From Pseudomonas sp. Q11 (lineage in GTDB: Bacteria > Pseudomonadota > Gammaproteobacteria > Pseudomonadales > Pseudomonadaceae): a DNA stretch of 64,000 nt. Numbering within the stretch: position 1 is the first letter of the stretch; every line of letters starts with the position of its first letter. Positions 42,427 through 52,017 of the stretch are shown here, one piece after another. Where the stretch lies: the NCBI RefSeq assembly GCF_024494355.1, contig NZ_JAKNQY010000017.1, forward strand, positions 72,962 to 136,961, read 5' to 3'. The notes under the pieces were generated by a model. That model saw only the letters and a program-made list of their open reading frames with translations, did not search any database and had not been told where the DNA came from. The position numbers were made by a program, and so were the translations under genes.

Positions 42427-43034
42427 CAAAACTTCACCTCAGGTGCTTTTTCGGCGTTGGGGCTGGTGGCCTCAAAGGTTTCGCGAATCGGCAGATCGCT
42501 GTACATCACGCTGTGCCATAGCCGGCCGGGGAAGGTGCGGATTTCGGTGTTGTAGTTCTGCACCGCCAGGATGAAGTCGCGGCGAGCCACGGCGATGCGG
42601 TTCTCGGTGCCTTCGAGTTGTGATTGCAAGGCCAGGAAATTCTGGTTGGCCTTGAGGTCCGGATAGCGCTCGACCACCACCATCAGGCGGCTCAACGCAC
42701 CACTCAACTGGTCCTGGGCCTGCTGGAACTGCTTGAGTTTTTCCGGATTGTCCAGGGTACTGGCATCGACCTGGATGGACGTGGCCTTGGCCCGCGCCTC
42801 GACCACCGCCGTCAGGGTTTCCTGTTCGTGCTGGGCATAGCCCTTGACGGTTTCCACCAGGTTGGGGATCAGGTCGGCACGGCGCTGGTACTGGTTCTGC
42901 ACCTGTCCCCAGGCCGCCTTGGCCTGTTCGTCCAGGGTTGGAATGTTGTTGATGCCGCAACCGGCCAGCAGCGTGGAGAACAACATCAGCGCCAGCATTT
43001 GCAGGCCGCAACGGTGGTTCAGTCGTAGGTTCAT
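42426..43034 (-). CDS. lemA: LemA family lipoprotein
   Basis: 202-aa protein with a lipoprotein signal (MLALMLFSTLLAGC, Cys26) followed by NNIPTLDEQAKAAWGQVQNQYQRRADLIPNLVETVKGYA, the conserved LemA opening, and a long helical bundle. First gene of the lemA-TPM-TPM operon. Function not established. Start at 43034 (MNLRLNHR). Confidence 0.93.
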   Translation of the reverse strand: MNLRLNHRCGLQMLALMLFSTLLAGCGINNIPTLDEQAKAAWGQVQNQYQRRADLIPNLVETVKGYAQHEQETLTAVVEARAKATSIQVDASTLDNPEKLKQFQQAQDQLSGALSRLMVVVERYPDLKANQNFLALQSQLEGTENRIAVARRDFILAVQNYNTEIRTFPGRLWHSVMYSDLPIRETFEATSPNAEKAPEVKF

Positions 43035-43296
43035 CGAGTGAAGCTCCCCTATACAGTCCATTGAAAAAAACACAGCCACCTATCGCACCAGTGTCTGGGG
43101 CATAATCTGCCGCCGCCACGGGATTGAATCGGGTCGATGGGCTAAAAGATGCCCTGTGCGAAACTAAGTTCATCCGCGTGCGTTCGAAAACAGTGCTGCT
43201 CTTATTCAGACAATACTCGAACAACAATAGCCGCTCCTCACATTTTGCTGACCGGCGTGTCCTGATTACCGCCCTTAGGCTTGCGAGAAACCATTC

Positions 43297-45588
43297 ATGA
43301 AGAAGCTGTGTTTGCTGGGCCTGTTTGTCACACTGGCCAGTCAATCCGTATTAGCCGACAACCTGCCAGCCCCCATAGAGAACAAGGATGCCTTCATCAG
43401 CAACCTGATGAAGCAGATGACTCTTGAGGAAAAGATCGGCCAGTTGCGCCTGATCAGCATCGGTCCCGAGATGCCTCGGGAGATGATTCGCAAGGAAATC
43501 GCCGCCGGCAACATCGGCGGAACGTTCAACTCCATCACCCGGGCTGAAAACCGCCCGATGCAGGACGCGGCCATGCGCAGCCGGTTGAAGATCCCGATGT
43601 TCTTCGCCTATGACGTGATCCACGGCCATCGCACGATATTCCCGATCCCCCTGGCCCTGGCCTCTAGCTGGGACATGGACGCCATCTACCGCTCCGGCCG
43701 CGTCGCCGCCCAGGAAGCGGCGGCCGACAGCCTGGACATCACCTTCGCGCCGATGGTGGATATTTCCCGCGACCCACGCTGGGGCCGGACCTCCGAGGGC
43801 TTTGGCGAGGACACCTACCTGGTATCGCGCATCGCCGGGGTGATGGTCAAAGCATTCCAGGGCAGTGGCGCCAACGCGGCCGACAGCATCATGGCCAGCG
43901 TCAAGCACTTCGCCCTGTACGGCGCGGTGGAAGGTGGCCGGGACTACAACATCGTGGACATGAGCCCGGTGAAGATGTACCAGGACTACCTGCCACCCTA
44001 CCGCGCCGCCATCGATGCGGGTGCCGGCGGGGTGATGGTCGCGCTGAACTCCATCAACGGCGTGCCTGCCACCGCCAACACCTGGCTGATGCACGACCTG
44101 TTGCGCAAGGAATGGGGGTTCAAGGGCCTGGCGGTCAGTGACCACGGCGCCATCTTCGAACTGATCAAACATGGCGTGGCCCGGGACGGTCGCGAAGCGG
44201 CGAAGCTGGCGATCAAGGCCGGCATCGACATGAGCATGAACGACTCGCTGTACGGCAAGGAGCTGCCTGGACTGCTCAAGGCCGGTGAAATCGAGCAGAG
44301 CGACATCGACAATGCGGTGCGCGAAGTCCTCGCCGCCAAATACGACATGGGCCTGTTCAAGGATCCGTACCTGCGCATCGGCAAGGCCGAGGACGACCCG
44401 GCCGACACCTACGCCGAAAGCCGCCTGCACCGCGACGATGCCCGTGACGTGGCCCGCCGCAGCCTGGTCCTGCTGGAAAACCGCAACCAGACCCTGCCCT
44501 TGAAGAAGAGCGCAAAAATCGCCCTGGTCGGCCCGCTGGCCAAGGCACCGATCGACATGATGGGCAGTTGGGCCGCTGCCGGTCGCCCTGCGCAATCGGT
44601 GACCTTGTTCGACGGCATGACCCGTGCCCTGGGCGCAGAATCGAAGCTGGTCTACGCCCGTGGCGCCAACATCACCGGCGACAAGAAGGTGCTCGACTAC
44701 CTGAACTTCCTCAACTTCGACGCCCCGGAAGTGGTGGATGACCCACGTCCTGCCCAAGTGCTGATCGACGAAGCCGTGAAGGCCGCCAGGCAAGCCGATG
44801 TAGTGGTGGCTGCCGTGGGCGAGTCCCGTGGCATGTCCCACGAGTCCTCGAGCCGCACTGAACTGAGCATCCCCGCCAGCCAGCGCGAGCTGATCAAGGC
44901 CCTGAAGGCTACCGGCAAACCCCTGGTGCTGGTGCTGATGAACGGCCGTCCGCTGGCGCTGGTGGATGAAAAGCAACAAGCCGATGCGATCCTGGAAACC
45001 TGGTTCAGCGGCACCGAAGGCGGCAACGCCATCGCCGACGTATTGTTCGGCGACTACAACCCGTCGGGCAAACTGCCGATCTCCTTCCCTCGCTCGGTGG
45101 GACAGATTCCGACCTACTACAACCACCTGAGCATTGGCCGGCCATTCACGCCGGGCAAACCGGGCAACTACACCTCGCAATACTTCGATGACACCACCGG
45201 TCCGCTCTATCCGTTCGGCTACGGCCTGAGCTACACCGAATTCAGCCTGACGGACATGGCCCTGTCGTCCACCACGCTGAACAAGACCGGCAAGCTCGAT
45301 GCCAGCGTGACCCTGGAAAACACCGGCGAGCGTGACGGCGAAACCGTGGTGCAACTCTATATCCAGGATGTGACCGGCTCGATCATCCGCCCAGTGAAGG
45401 AGCTGAAGAACTTCCGCAAGGTGACGCTCAAGGCTGGCGAGAAGAAAGTCATTCACTTCACTATCACCGAAGACGACTTGAAGTTCTACAACGCCCAGCT
45501 CAAATATGCTGCTGAACCGGGCAAGTTCAACGTCCAGATCGGCCTGGATTCCCAAGCGGTGAAGCAACAGAGGTTCGAATTGCTCTGA
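43297..45588 (+). CDS. bglX: Periplasmic beta-glucosidase BglX (GH3)
   Basis: 763-aa glycoside hydrolase family 3 enzyme. Signal peptide (residues 1-20, cut before DNLPAP), (alpha/beta)8 domain with KHFALYG and the nucleophile Asp282 in AVSDHGAI, then the alpha/beta sandwich domain and a C-terminal fibronectin III-like domain (from about 660). Length and nucleophile position are close to E. coli BglX. Releases glucose from beta-glucosides in the periplasm. Confidence 0.95.
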   Translation: MKKLCLLGLFVTLASQSVLADNLPAPIENKDAFISNLMKQMTLEEKIGQLRLISIGPEMPREMIRKEIAAGNIGGTFNSITRAENRPMQDAAMRSRLKIPMFFAYDVIHGHRTIFPIPLALASSWDMDAIYRSGRVAAQEAAADSLDITFAPMVDISRDPRWGRTSEGFGEDTYLVSRIAGVMVKAFQGSGANAADSIMASVKHFALYGAVEGGRDYNIVDMSPVKMYQDYLPPYRAAIDAGAGGVMVALNSINGVPATANTWLMHDLLRKEWGFKGLAVSDHGAIFELIKHGVARDGREAAKLAIKAGIDMSMNDSLYGKELPGLLKAGEIEQSDIDNAVREVLAAKYDMGLFKDPYLRIGKAEDDPADTYAESRLHRDDARDVARRSLVLLENRNQTLPLKKSAKIALVGPLAKAPIDMMGSWAAAGRPAQSVTLFDGMTRALGAESKLVYARGANITGDKKVLDYLNFLNFDAPEVVDDPRPAQVLIDEAVKAARQADVVVAAVGESRGMSHESSSRTELSIPASQRELIKALKATGKPLVLVLMNGRPLALVDEKQQADAILETWFSGTEGGNAIADVLFGDYNPSGKLPISFPRSVGQIPTYYNHLSIGRPFTPGKPGNYTSQYFDDTTGPLYPFGYGLSYTEFSLTDMALSSTTLNKTGKLDASVTLENTGERDGETVVQLYIQDVTGSIIRPVKELKNFRKVTLKAGEKKVIHFTITEDDLKFYNAQLKYAAEPGKFNVQIGLDSQAVKQQRFELL

Positions 45589-45609
45589 TTCGCCAACAGC
45601 GCAAAAACC

Positions 45610-45698
45610 TGTGGGAGCGAGCCTGCTCGCGATGAGGGCCTACCAGTCACCGCATCATTGACTGTCAGGCCCTCATCGCGAGCAGGCTCGCTCCCACA
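45610..45698. repeat. REP palindrome pair
   Basis: Perfect-looking tgtgggagcgagcctgctcgcgatgagggcc arms between convergent bglX and clsB. Confidence 0.92.
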
Positions 45699-45715
45699 TT
45701 GTTTTTTGGTGAACC

Positions 45716-46873
45716 TTACCCCCGCCGCCCCAGCACATTCACCACCAACCGATCCACCAACCCCCACACCCGCTGCTTGACCCGTTTCCACAACGGTCGA
45801 CGTTGCCAGGCCTCAAGGCTGACTTCCAGGCTCTGGGTGAAGTCGCGTTCGAAGCTCGCCGCCACCGCAGTGCTGAGCGTCGAGTCGAGGGCTTCAAGAT
45901 TGGCTTCCAGGTTGAAGCGCAGGTTCCAGTGATCGAAATTGCAGGAGCCGATGCTGACCCAGTCGTCCACCAGCACCATCTTCAGGTGCAGGAAACACGG
46001 CTGGTATTCGAAGATTTTCACCCCGGCCTTGAGCAGACGCGGGTAGTAACGGTGCCCGGCGTAACGCACGGACGGGTGATCGGTGCGCGGGCCGGTGAGC
46101 AGCAGGCGCACATCGATGCCCCGGGTGGCAGCCTTGCGCAAGGAACGGCGCACGTTCCAGGTGGGCAAAAAGTACGGGGTCGCCATCCAGATCCGCTTTT
46201 GACCGCTGTTCAGGGCCCGGGACAACGATTGCAGAATGTCGCGATTCTGGCGGGCATCGGCATAAGCCACCCGCCCCATGCCCTCACCCATCGGCGGAAC
46301 CCGGGGCAAGCGCGGCAAGCCGAAGTTGGACGCTGGCTTCCAGGCACGGCGATGACGGTTGGCGAGCCATTGGCGGTCAAACAGCAACTGCCAGTCCAGC
46401 ACTAAGGGGCCGACGATTTCCACCATGACCTCGTGCCACTCGCAGCGGTCATCCAGCGGGCTCCAGAACTCATCGGTCACCCCGGTGCCGCCAACCACCG
46501 CCAGGCGCTGGTCCACCAACAGCAGCTTGCGGTGGTCGCGGTATAAATTGCGTACCCAGCGGCGCCAACTCAGGCGATTGTAAAAACGCAACTCCACGCC
46601 CGCCTCGATCAGGCGGTTGCGCAGGCCCAGGGTAAACGCCAGGCTGCCGTAGTCATCGAACAGGCAACGCACGCGAACACCGCGCTCGGCAGCCTGGACG
46701 AGTGCCTGGACCATCGCCTCGGCGCATGTCCCCGCTTCCACCAGGTACAGCTCCAGTTCGACCTGTTCCTGGGCGCGGGCGATTTCCACCAGCATGCGTG
46801 GAAAAAACTGCGGGCCGTCGATCAACAGCTCGAAGCGATTGCCTTCGCGCCACGGAAATACCGGGCCGCTCAT
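45716..46873 (-). CDS. clsB: Cardiolipin synthase ClsB-type phospholipase D family protein
   Basis: 385-aa protein with two HKD motifs: YRDHRKLLLVDQRLAVVGG (near residue 112) and FLHLKMVLVDDWVSIGS (near residue 298). There are no N-terminal membrane helices, as in ClsB rather than ClsA. Probably makes cardiolipin or phosphatidylglycerol at the inner membrane. The YceI-family gene lies directly upstream on the same strand, one base apart. Confidence 0.9.
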   Translation of the reverse strand: MSGPVFPWREGNRFELLIDGPQFFPRMLVEIARAQEQVELELYLVEAGTCAEAMVQALVQAAERGVRVRCLFDDYGSLAFTLGLRNRLIEAGVELRFYNRLSWRRWVRNLYRDHRKLLLVDQRLAVVGGTGVTDEFWSPLDDRCEWHEVMVEIVGPLVLDWQLLFDRQWLANRHRRAWKPASNFGLPRLPRVPPMGEGMGRVAYADARQNRDILQSLSRALNSGQKRIWMATPYFLPTWNVRRSLRKAATRGIDVRLLLTGPRTDHPSVRYAGHRYYPRLLKAGVKIFEYQPCFLHLKMVLVDDWVSIGSCNFDHWNLRFNLEANLEALDSTLSTAVAASFERDFTQSLEVSLEAWQRRPLWKRVKQRVWGLVDRLVVNVLGRRG

Positions 46874-46874
46874 G

Positions 46875-47465
46875 TCAGCGCGCCGTGAAAATCAGCACCG
46901 CATTCACCGGCACCGCGAGGCTGATGGCCGACAGCCCGGCTTGCTTGCGCAACGTCTCCAATCCCGGCGCCAGGTCGAAATCCGCCGCGTTGAGCACCAC
47001 CGGCTCCAGGGTCACGACCTGGAACCGTCGTTCATCCAGGCGCGTTGCCAGCAGTTCGGCCTGATACACCTGTTGCTTGCCGTGCAGGTCGACGGTCAGC
47101 GGCAAGCGCAGTTCCAGTTGGGCGCCGTTGGCCAGGTCCTGGATCGGCAGCAGGTCGAGCTGCGCGGTAATGGTGGCGTCGGCAAATTGTTTGATCTCAA
47201 ACAACTCGGCGCGCATGCGCTCGTCACGCAGGGGGATACCGCTGTTGACCGACTCCAGCTCCACTTCCAGCCGGACCATTCCCTTGGGCTGGACCTGGCC
47301 ATGAAGCACCAGGAAGCGCTGGACTTCGGAAACGTTGCCGTTTTTGCTGCTGATAAACGACAGCCGCGACGATTCGCCGTCCAGGTACCAATTGGCCTGG
47401 GCCGGCAGCGCGGCGCAGGCCAGCAGCAAGGTCGCGACAGCGTGAGAAAAAGACCGCTTGAACAT
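46875..47465 (-). CDS. YceI family periplasmic protein
   Basis: 196-aa exported protein: signal peptide MFKRSFSHAVATLLLACAALPAQA, then the YceI lipocalin-like barrel (WYLDGESSRLSFISSKNGNVSEVQRF, PLTVDLHGK near residue 125). Family members bind isoprenoid-type lipids. One base before clsB on the same strand, so co-transcribed. Start at 47465. Confidence 0.9.
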   Translation of the reverse strand: MFKRSFSHAVATLLLACAALPAQANWYLDGESSRLSFISSKNGNVSEVQRFLVLHGQVQPKGMVRLEVELESVNSGIPLRDERMRAELFEIKQFADATITAQLDLLPIQDLANGAQLELRLPLTVDLHGKQQVYQAELLATRLDERRFQVVTLEPVVLNAADFDLAPGLETLRKQAGLSAISLAVPVNAVLIFTAR

Positions 47466-47583
47466 ACACACTCGGAGGGCAGATAAACCTGTGGCGAACC
47501 TTAACCGGGCCGAGGGCGCTTGCAAACTGTCCGTTTCAACAACGACCCAGGAATACAGAGAACCTGAGGTGATGGGTTTTATC

Positions 47584-47650
47584 TGTGGGAGCACGGCTTG
47601 CCCGCGATGGCGTTCTCGGAATCGCCATCGCGGGCAGCCTTGCTCCCACA
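47584..47650. repeat. REP palindrome pair
   Basis: tgtgggagcacggcttgcccgcgatggcg and its close mirror with a very short loop. Confidence 0.88.
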
Positions 47651-47652
47651 CT

Positions 47653-47706
47653 AGGATCGGCGTCAGGCCTTGCTCCATACCAGGATCGGCGTCAGCTTTG
47701 TTCCTA
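47653..47706. repeat. 29-bp two-copy tandem repeat beside a REP
   Basis: aggatcggcgtcag recurs at a 29-base step, each time followed by a (c/t)ttg(c/t)tcc-type remnant of the REP arm. Confidence 0.8.
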
Positions 47707-47715
47707 AAGGTTAGT

Positions 47716-48027
47716 TCAGGGTTCCAACCGACACCCCTGCCGCTTCCCCTGCCATCGTGCGCTATTACTGCGCCCCAGCCCGGCGACGGTGATGCGTTTC
47801 GCTTCAGGCGTCTCGAGAAAATCGCTGATGGGCACCCACTGCTTTACATAGCCATGGCAATAGTCAGCCGGTTGCTCCATCACGTAACGACACGAGCAAT
47901 ACTCCTTGGCGGTGTAGGCGCTGATGATGTCGGGGAAGGCCCGCAGCGCCACCCGTTCGAGCCAGACCCAGCCGAGCAGCGCTACAACAAGCACCGACAT
48001 CAACGTGAGCAGCGGTCTGCGCCTCAT
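47716..48027 (-). CDS. Hypothetical membrane-anchored protein
   Basis: 103-aa protein with one N-terminal membrane helix (LLTLMSVLVVALLGWVWL) and a small domain outside it containing four Cys (KEYCSCRY, DYCHGY, QGCRLEP). Not a family I recognise. Start overlaps the stop of the upstream serine hydrolase (ATGA), so the two are co-translated and may act together. Confidence 0.7.
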   Translation of the reverse strand: MRRRPLLTLMSVLVVALLGWVWLERVALRAFPDIISAYTAKEYCSCRYVMEQPADYCHGYVKQWVPISDFLETPEAKRITVAGLGRSNSARWQGKRQGCRLEP

Positions 48028-49118
48028 GGTTGCACCGTCCCGGCGAACGCGGCCATGGCCCGCTTGAGTAATTCGTTGTGGCGGTAGCTGCCGTCGCGGT
48101 CATCAGCGTAGCGCACGATCACCAGCCCGGCGCTGGGGATCACGTACAACGCCTGGCCCCAATGGCCCAGCGCGGCAAACGTATCCGGCGGCGCATCGGG
48201 CCACGGGTGGATGATCGGGTCGGCAGCGCGGTTGAGCCACCAATGTCCGCCGGGCACCGCTTCGTCCTGGCCGGCCTGGAAGCGGGCGAAGGGCTCGCGA
48301 TTGAATGCCACCCAGGCTTGAGGGATCAGTTGCCGCTCGCCCCACCGCCCCTCCCGTTGCATCAACAGTCCCACGCGCGCCAGGTCCCGCGCCGTGAGGT
48401 AGGCGTAGGACGACCCGACAAAAGTGCCGGTGGCGTCGGTTTCCCAGGTAGCGTGGTGGATGCCCAGCGGCTCGAACAGGGCCGTCCAGGGATAATCGGG
48501 ATACCGCGCCGGGCCAACGATATTTTTCAATGCCGCCGCCAGCAGGTTGCTGTCGCCGCTGGAGTAACGAAACACCTGCCCCGACGGGCTGTCGCGTTCA
48601 TGCTGCGCGGTGAACGCCGCCATGTCATGACGCCCCCGGGTATAAAGCATCGCCACCACCGAGGACTTGAGCGGTGCGTATTCGTAATCTTCCTGCCAGT
48701 CCAGACCCGAGGCCCAATGGAACAGATCAGCCAAGGTCATGTCCGGATACTTGCTCAACGCCGGGTAATACCTCGCGGCAGGATCCTGCAGACTGAACAG
48801 CTTTTGCCCATAGGCCACGCCAAACACCGTCGCCATCAGGCTTTTGCTGATCGACCAGGTCAGGTGCGCAGTGTCGGCGCTGGTGGGCCCGGCATAACGT
48901 TCGTAGACCAGCCGACCGTCCTGGATCACCAGCAGCGCATCGGTACGGATGCCCTGGCGTGTGGCATCGTCGCGAGGTGGAAAGGCGTATTGCTCCAGGG
49001 CTTCGATGGCCGGCCCGGTGGGGGGCGGGCCACTAGGCCATTGCTCGCCGGGCCAGTCTTCGGCCTGAGCGCACAGGTTGAGCAATAGCAGCGGGATCAG
49101 GAACCAGCCTTTGGACAT
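48024..49118 (-). CDS. Serine hydrolase, beta-lactamase/AmpC-like family
   Basis: 364-aa exported protein (signal MSKGWFLIPLLLLNLCAQA). Nucleophile SISK (SxxK, near residue 90), YSSGDSN as the Tyr motif (near residue 184), and GHWGQALYV in place of KTG. This is the class C fold of esterases, D-aminopeptidases and peptidases rather than a resistance enzyme. Forms an operon with the Cys-containing membrane protein downstream. Confidence 0.87.
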   Translation of the reverse strand: MSKGWFLIPLLLLNLCAQAEDWPGEQWPSGPPPTGPAIEALEQYAFPPRDDATRQGIRTDALLVIQDGRLVYERYAGPTSADTAHLTWSISKSLMATVFGVAYGQKLFSLQDPAARYYPALSKYPDMTLADLFHWASGLDWQEDYEYAPLKSSVVAMLYTRGRHDMAAFTAQHERDSPSGQVFRYSSGDSNLLAAALKNIVGPARYPDYPWTALFEPLGIHHATWETDATGTFVGSSYAYLTARDLARVGLLMQREGRWGERQLIPQAWVAFNREPFARFQAGQDEAVPGGHWWLNRAADPIIHPWPDAPPDTFAALGHWGQALYVIPSAGLVIVRYADDRDGSYRHNELLKRAMAAFAGTVQP

Positions 49119-49200
49119 GCTTGGGGCTCGCAGGATTGAACCTTCGGAGCCTATTCAGACTTGATGACAATTTGGGTATTTGTGTCGACAGTACTGGCGC

Positions 49201-49285
49201 CATCGCGGGCAAGCCTTGCTCCCACAGGTCTACGGCAGACTGTCATTTGGCGCTGACCTGTGGGAGCAAGGCTTGCCCGCGATGA
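49201..49285. repeat. REP palindrome pair, inverted arrangement
   Basis: catcgcgggcaagccttgctcccaca followed by tgtgggagcaaggcttgcccgcgatg: the arms face outward compared with most copies here. Confidence 0.88.
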
Positions 49286-49291
49286 GGCCCT

Positions 49292-50176
49292 TCAACCCAA
49301 TGAAGATCCCAACGCCTTGGCCAACCGCTTGGCCCGCGCACCCGCCGCCATGTCCATCACGGCTTTATCCCGCGTCCACATTTCGCGCCACACCGCCGGA
49401 CCGACGGCCAGGGCGTCGTTCAGTTCGCCATCGAGCCCGTTGAACTGGGCGAACAACCCACCCAGCAACACATGCCCGGCCGCGCTGGACGGGTTGTGCC
49501 GGCTCACTTCAGCGCAACCGGCCAGCAACCCCAGCAAGCGCAGCTGCAGGGCTTGGGGCCACGCGCACTCCTGCCCCACGCCATACAGCCAGGCGGCCAT
49601 GGCACTGAGCACATAAAGGTCTTCCAGGGTGCGGAACGGTTTGACGTAGGCGTCCCAGCCATCCCCGGCCAACAACTCGCACAGCGCGCCATCAAGCACT
49701 ACCCGTCCATGGCTGATGTCGGGCATCAGGGCGATGGCCGGGAGTTTTTCCAGGGTCACACCCGGCTCTCCAGGATAAACCACCGCAAGATTCAACTGCG
49801 GCGGCTCGCCGAACGCTTCGCCGCGGGCGGCGACCAGCAGCCACTCAGCGGCATCGCCCGTGGTAACAAAATCTTTGCGCCCGTTCAAACGCAGGTCGGT
49901 GACGCGAGTCTGCATGTCCGCCGGACGCAGGCTGCGCTGCTCGGTGGCGCACAAGGCGCCCAGGCTCTGCGGCGCGCTCGGCCAGAGCACTCGCAGCGCC
50001 GCCTGATACCCCACCAGAAAAGCCAACCCCGGTGTTGCCATCAATCGCGCGCCCATTACGGCCAGTTCAAACGGCGTCACCGGCCCCAGGCGTTGCAGCA
50101 AGGATGCATAACCCTCGGCCAGATCCGGATGGGCGGGCAGTCGTTCGCCGCGTTCGATCAGGTTTTGCCAGGGCAT
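49292..50176 (-). CDS. Acyl-CoA dehydrogenase-like protein
   Basis: 294-aa protein with an N-terminal helical part and the middle beta region of acyl-CoA dehydrogenases (RKDFVTTGDAAEWLLVAARG, then EKLPAIALMPDISHGRVVLDG). It is about 90 residues shorter than usual and the C-terminal FAD/catalytic-Glu region is not recognisable, so activity is uncertain. Divergent from olsB. Confidence 0.7.
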   Translation of the reverse strand: MPWQNLIERGERLPAHPDLAEGYASLLQRLGPVTPFELAVMGARLMATPGLAFLVGYQAALRVLWPSAPQSLGALCATEQRSLRPADMQTRVTDLRLNGRKDFVTTGDAAEWLLVAARGEAFGEPPQLNLAVVYPGEPGVTLEKLPAIALMPDISHGRVVLDGALCELLAGDGWDAYVKPFRTLEDLYVLSAMAAWLYGVGQECAWPQALQLRLLGLLAGCAEVSRHNPSSAAGHVLLGGLFAQFNGLDGELNDALAVGPAVWREMWTRDKAVMDMAAGARAKRLAKALGSSLG

Positions 50177-50194
50177 AAGAGGCTCCTCAATGGG

Positions 50195-50212
50195 CTGTCA
50201 CATAAGCATCAC
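50195..50212 (+). promoter_or_regulatory. Candidate Pho box upstream of olsBA
   Basis: CTGTCAC-ATAA-GCATCAC: the first half matches the PhoB half-site CTGTCA(T/C), the second only in its TCAC core. Lies 110 bases before olsB, a type of operon known to be phosphate-controlled in Pseudomonas. Confidence 0.35.
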
Positions 50213-50321
50213 CAAAGCTTCATGGCGATGACACCGGGGCTACATAGCCTGACTTTGCACAACATGGCTGCATAAAGAAAGTCGATCGGCTGCAACTGAA
50301 CAGCCCGCACGGAGATTCGCT

Positions 50322-51077
50322 ATGACTCAGATCGCCCGCATCAGCGACACTGGCAATGAACGCCGCCTGCAAGCCGAACGCCTGATTGGCGCCAAGGCTT
50401 TGCAAGAAGCCCAGGCCCTGCGCTTCAACGTCTTCAGCGGCGAGTTCAACGCCAAGCTCAAAGGCGCGGAAATGGGTCTGGACATGGATGACTATGATGT
50501 TCACTGCGCCCACATCGGCGTACGCGACCTGAACACCGGCCGCCTCGTGGCGACGACGCGTCTGCTCGATCACCACGCCGCCAGCAGCCTGGGCCGGTTC
50601 TACAGTGAAGAAGAGTTCAGCCTTCACGGCCTGGTCCATCTCAAGGGTCCGATCCTGGAAATCGGTCGCACCTGCGTCGACCCGGCCTACCGCAACGGCG
50701 GCACCATCGCGGTACTTTGGGGCGAACTGGCCGAGGTGCTGAACGAGGGCGGCTACAGCTACCTGATGGGATGCGCGAGCATTCCAATGCAGGACGGTGG
50801 CGTCCAGGCCCAAGCGATCATGCAGCGTCTGCGCGAACGGTATCTGTGCACCGAACACCTGCGGGCGGTGCCGAAAAAACCATTGCCGGCCCTGGACGTG
50901 CCGTCCAACGTCATTGCCGAAATGCCACCTCTGCTCAAGGCTTATATGCGCCTGGGCGCGAAGATTTGCGGTGAGCCGTGCTGGGATGAGGATTTCCAGG
51001 TGGCCGACGTGTTCATCCTGCTCAAGCGCGACGAACTCTGCCCACGCTACGCCCGCCACTTCAAGGCAGCGGTGTGA
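50322..51077 (+). CDS. olsB: L-ornithine N-alpha-acyltransferase OlsB
   Basis: First step of ornithine-lipid synthesis: transfers a 3-hydroxyacyl group from ACP to ornithine. The 251-aa GNAT-like protein has AQALRFNVFSGEFNAK (near residue 28), LEIGRTCVDPAYRNGGTIAVLWG (near residue 112) and a PPLLKAYMRLGAKICGEPCWDEDF C-terminal segment typical of OlsB. It overlaps olsA by four bases (ATGA). Product is a phosphorus-free membrane lipid. Confidence 0.93.
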   Translation: MTQIARISDTGNERRLQAERLIGAKALQEAQALRFNVFSGEFNAKLKGAEMGLDMDDYDVHCAHIGVRDLNTGRLVATTRLLDHHAASSLGRFYSEEEFSLHGLVHLKGPILEIGRTCVDPAYRNGGTIAVLWGELAEVLNEGGYSYLMGCASIPMQDGGVQAQAIMQRLRERYLCTEHLRAVPKKPLPALDVPSNVIAEMPPLLKAYMRLGAKICGEPCWDEDFQVADVFILLKRDELCPRYARHFKAAV

Positions 51078-51868
51078 TGAGTCGGTTGCGGGTGTACGCG
51101 CGAATCGCGCGAGTGTTGCTGGTGGTGACGCTGGGCCTGAGCATGGCCAGCGTGTTCGGGCTGTTTGAACGGCTGGGTGTGGCCAATTCCATGGTGCGCC
51201 GCCAGCGCTGGTCGCGATTTTTCATGGCGCGCCTGAGCCACGCCCTGCCCTTCTCCATGACGGTGCACGGGCAAATGCCACAACAGCCCATGCTGTGGGT
51301 CAGCAACCATGTGTCCTGGACCGATATCCCGCTGCTGGGCATGCTGACGCCAATGTCGTTCCTGTCCAAGGCCGAAGTGCGCACCTGGCCCGTGGCGGGA
51401 TGGTTGGCGGCCAAGGCCGGCAGCTTGTTCATCCGTCGCGGCTCGGGCGACAGCCAGTTGATTCGCAAACAGATGAGTCGACACCTGGAACAGGCCCATC
51501 CGCTGCTGATGTTTCCCGAAGGCACCACCACCGATGGCCGCTCCCTGCGCACCTTCCATGGTCGTTTACTGTCGGCGGCCATCGATGCTGACGTGGCGCT
51601 GCAACCGGTGGCAATCCGTTATCTGCGCAACGGCGAGCCTGACTCACTGGCACCGTTCATTGGCGATGATGATCTGCTGTCGCACCTGATGCGGTTGTTT
51701 GCCAATGACCGGGGCGACGTGCATATCCATCTGCTGGAGCCGATCGCCTGCCACGGCCAGGAACGCGCGGCATTGGCGTTCCAGGCTCAGCAGGCGGTGC
51801 ATAAGGCGTTGTTTGGCGAAATCCCACAAAAGCAGCAAGTGCCGATGCGGCCTGCGATCGCGGCCTGA
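51074..51868 (+). CDS. olsA: Lyso-ornithine lipid acyltransferase OlsA
   Basis: Second step of ornithine-lipid synthesis, O-acylation of lyso-ornithine lipid. The 264-aa PlsC-family protein has an N-terminal membrane helix (VLLVVTLGLSMASVFGLF), the HX4D motif NHVSWTD (near residue 77), FIRRGSGDS and the substrate motif FPEGTTTDG (near residue 150). Translationally coupled to olsB. Confidence 0.93.
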   Translation: MMSRLRVYARIARVLLVVTLGLSMASVFGLFERLGVANSMVRRQRWSRFFMARLSHALPFSMTVHGQMPQQPMLWVSNHVSWTDIPLLGMLTPMSFLSKAEVRTWPVAGWLAAKAGSLFIRRGSGDSQLIRKQMSRHLEQAHPLLMFPEGTTTDGRSLRTFHGRLLSAAIDADVALQPVAIRYLRNGEPDSLAPFIGDDDLLSHLMRLFANDRGDVHIHLLEPIACHGQERAALAFQAQQAVHKALFGEIPQKQQVPMRPAIAA

Positions 51869-51892
51869 TCCGGCGGCCCTGTGCAGAGCCCT

Positions 51893-51981
51893 TGTGGGAG
51901 CGAGCCTGCTCGCGATAGCGGTCAGTCAGTCAACTGATTCTTGACTGCCAGGCCCTCATCGCGAGCAGGCTCGCTCCCACA
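51893..51981. repeat. REP palindrome pair
   Basis: tgtgggagcgagcctgctcgcgata and mirror between convergent olsA and acpH; includes the side repeat cagtcagtca. Confidence 0.92.
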
Positions 51982-52017
51982 TTTGATCTTCAGTGACTGC
52001 AATAGCCGGCTCCAACA

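Noticed and set aside
43351..45567. 738-codon open frame on the minus strand opposite bglX
   Set aside because: Antisense shadow; no family motifs, while bglX on the plus strand is complete.
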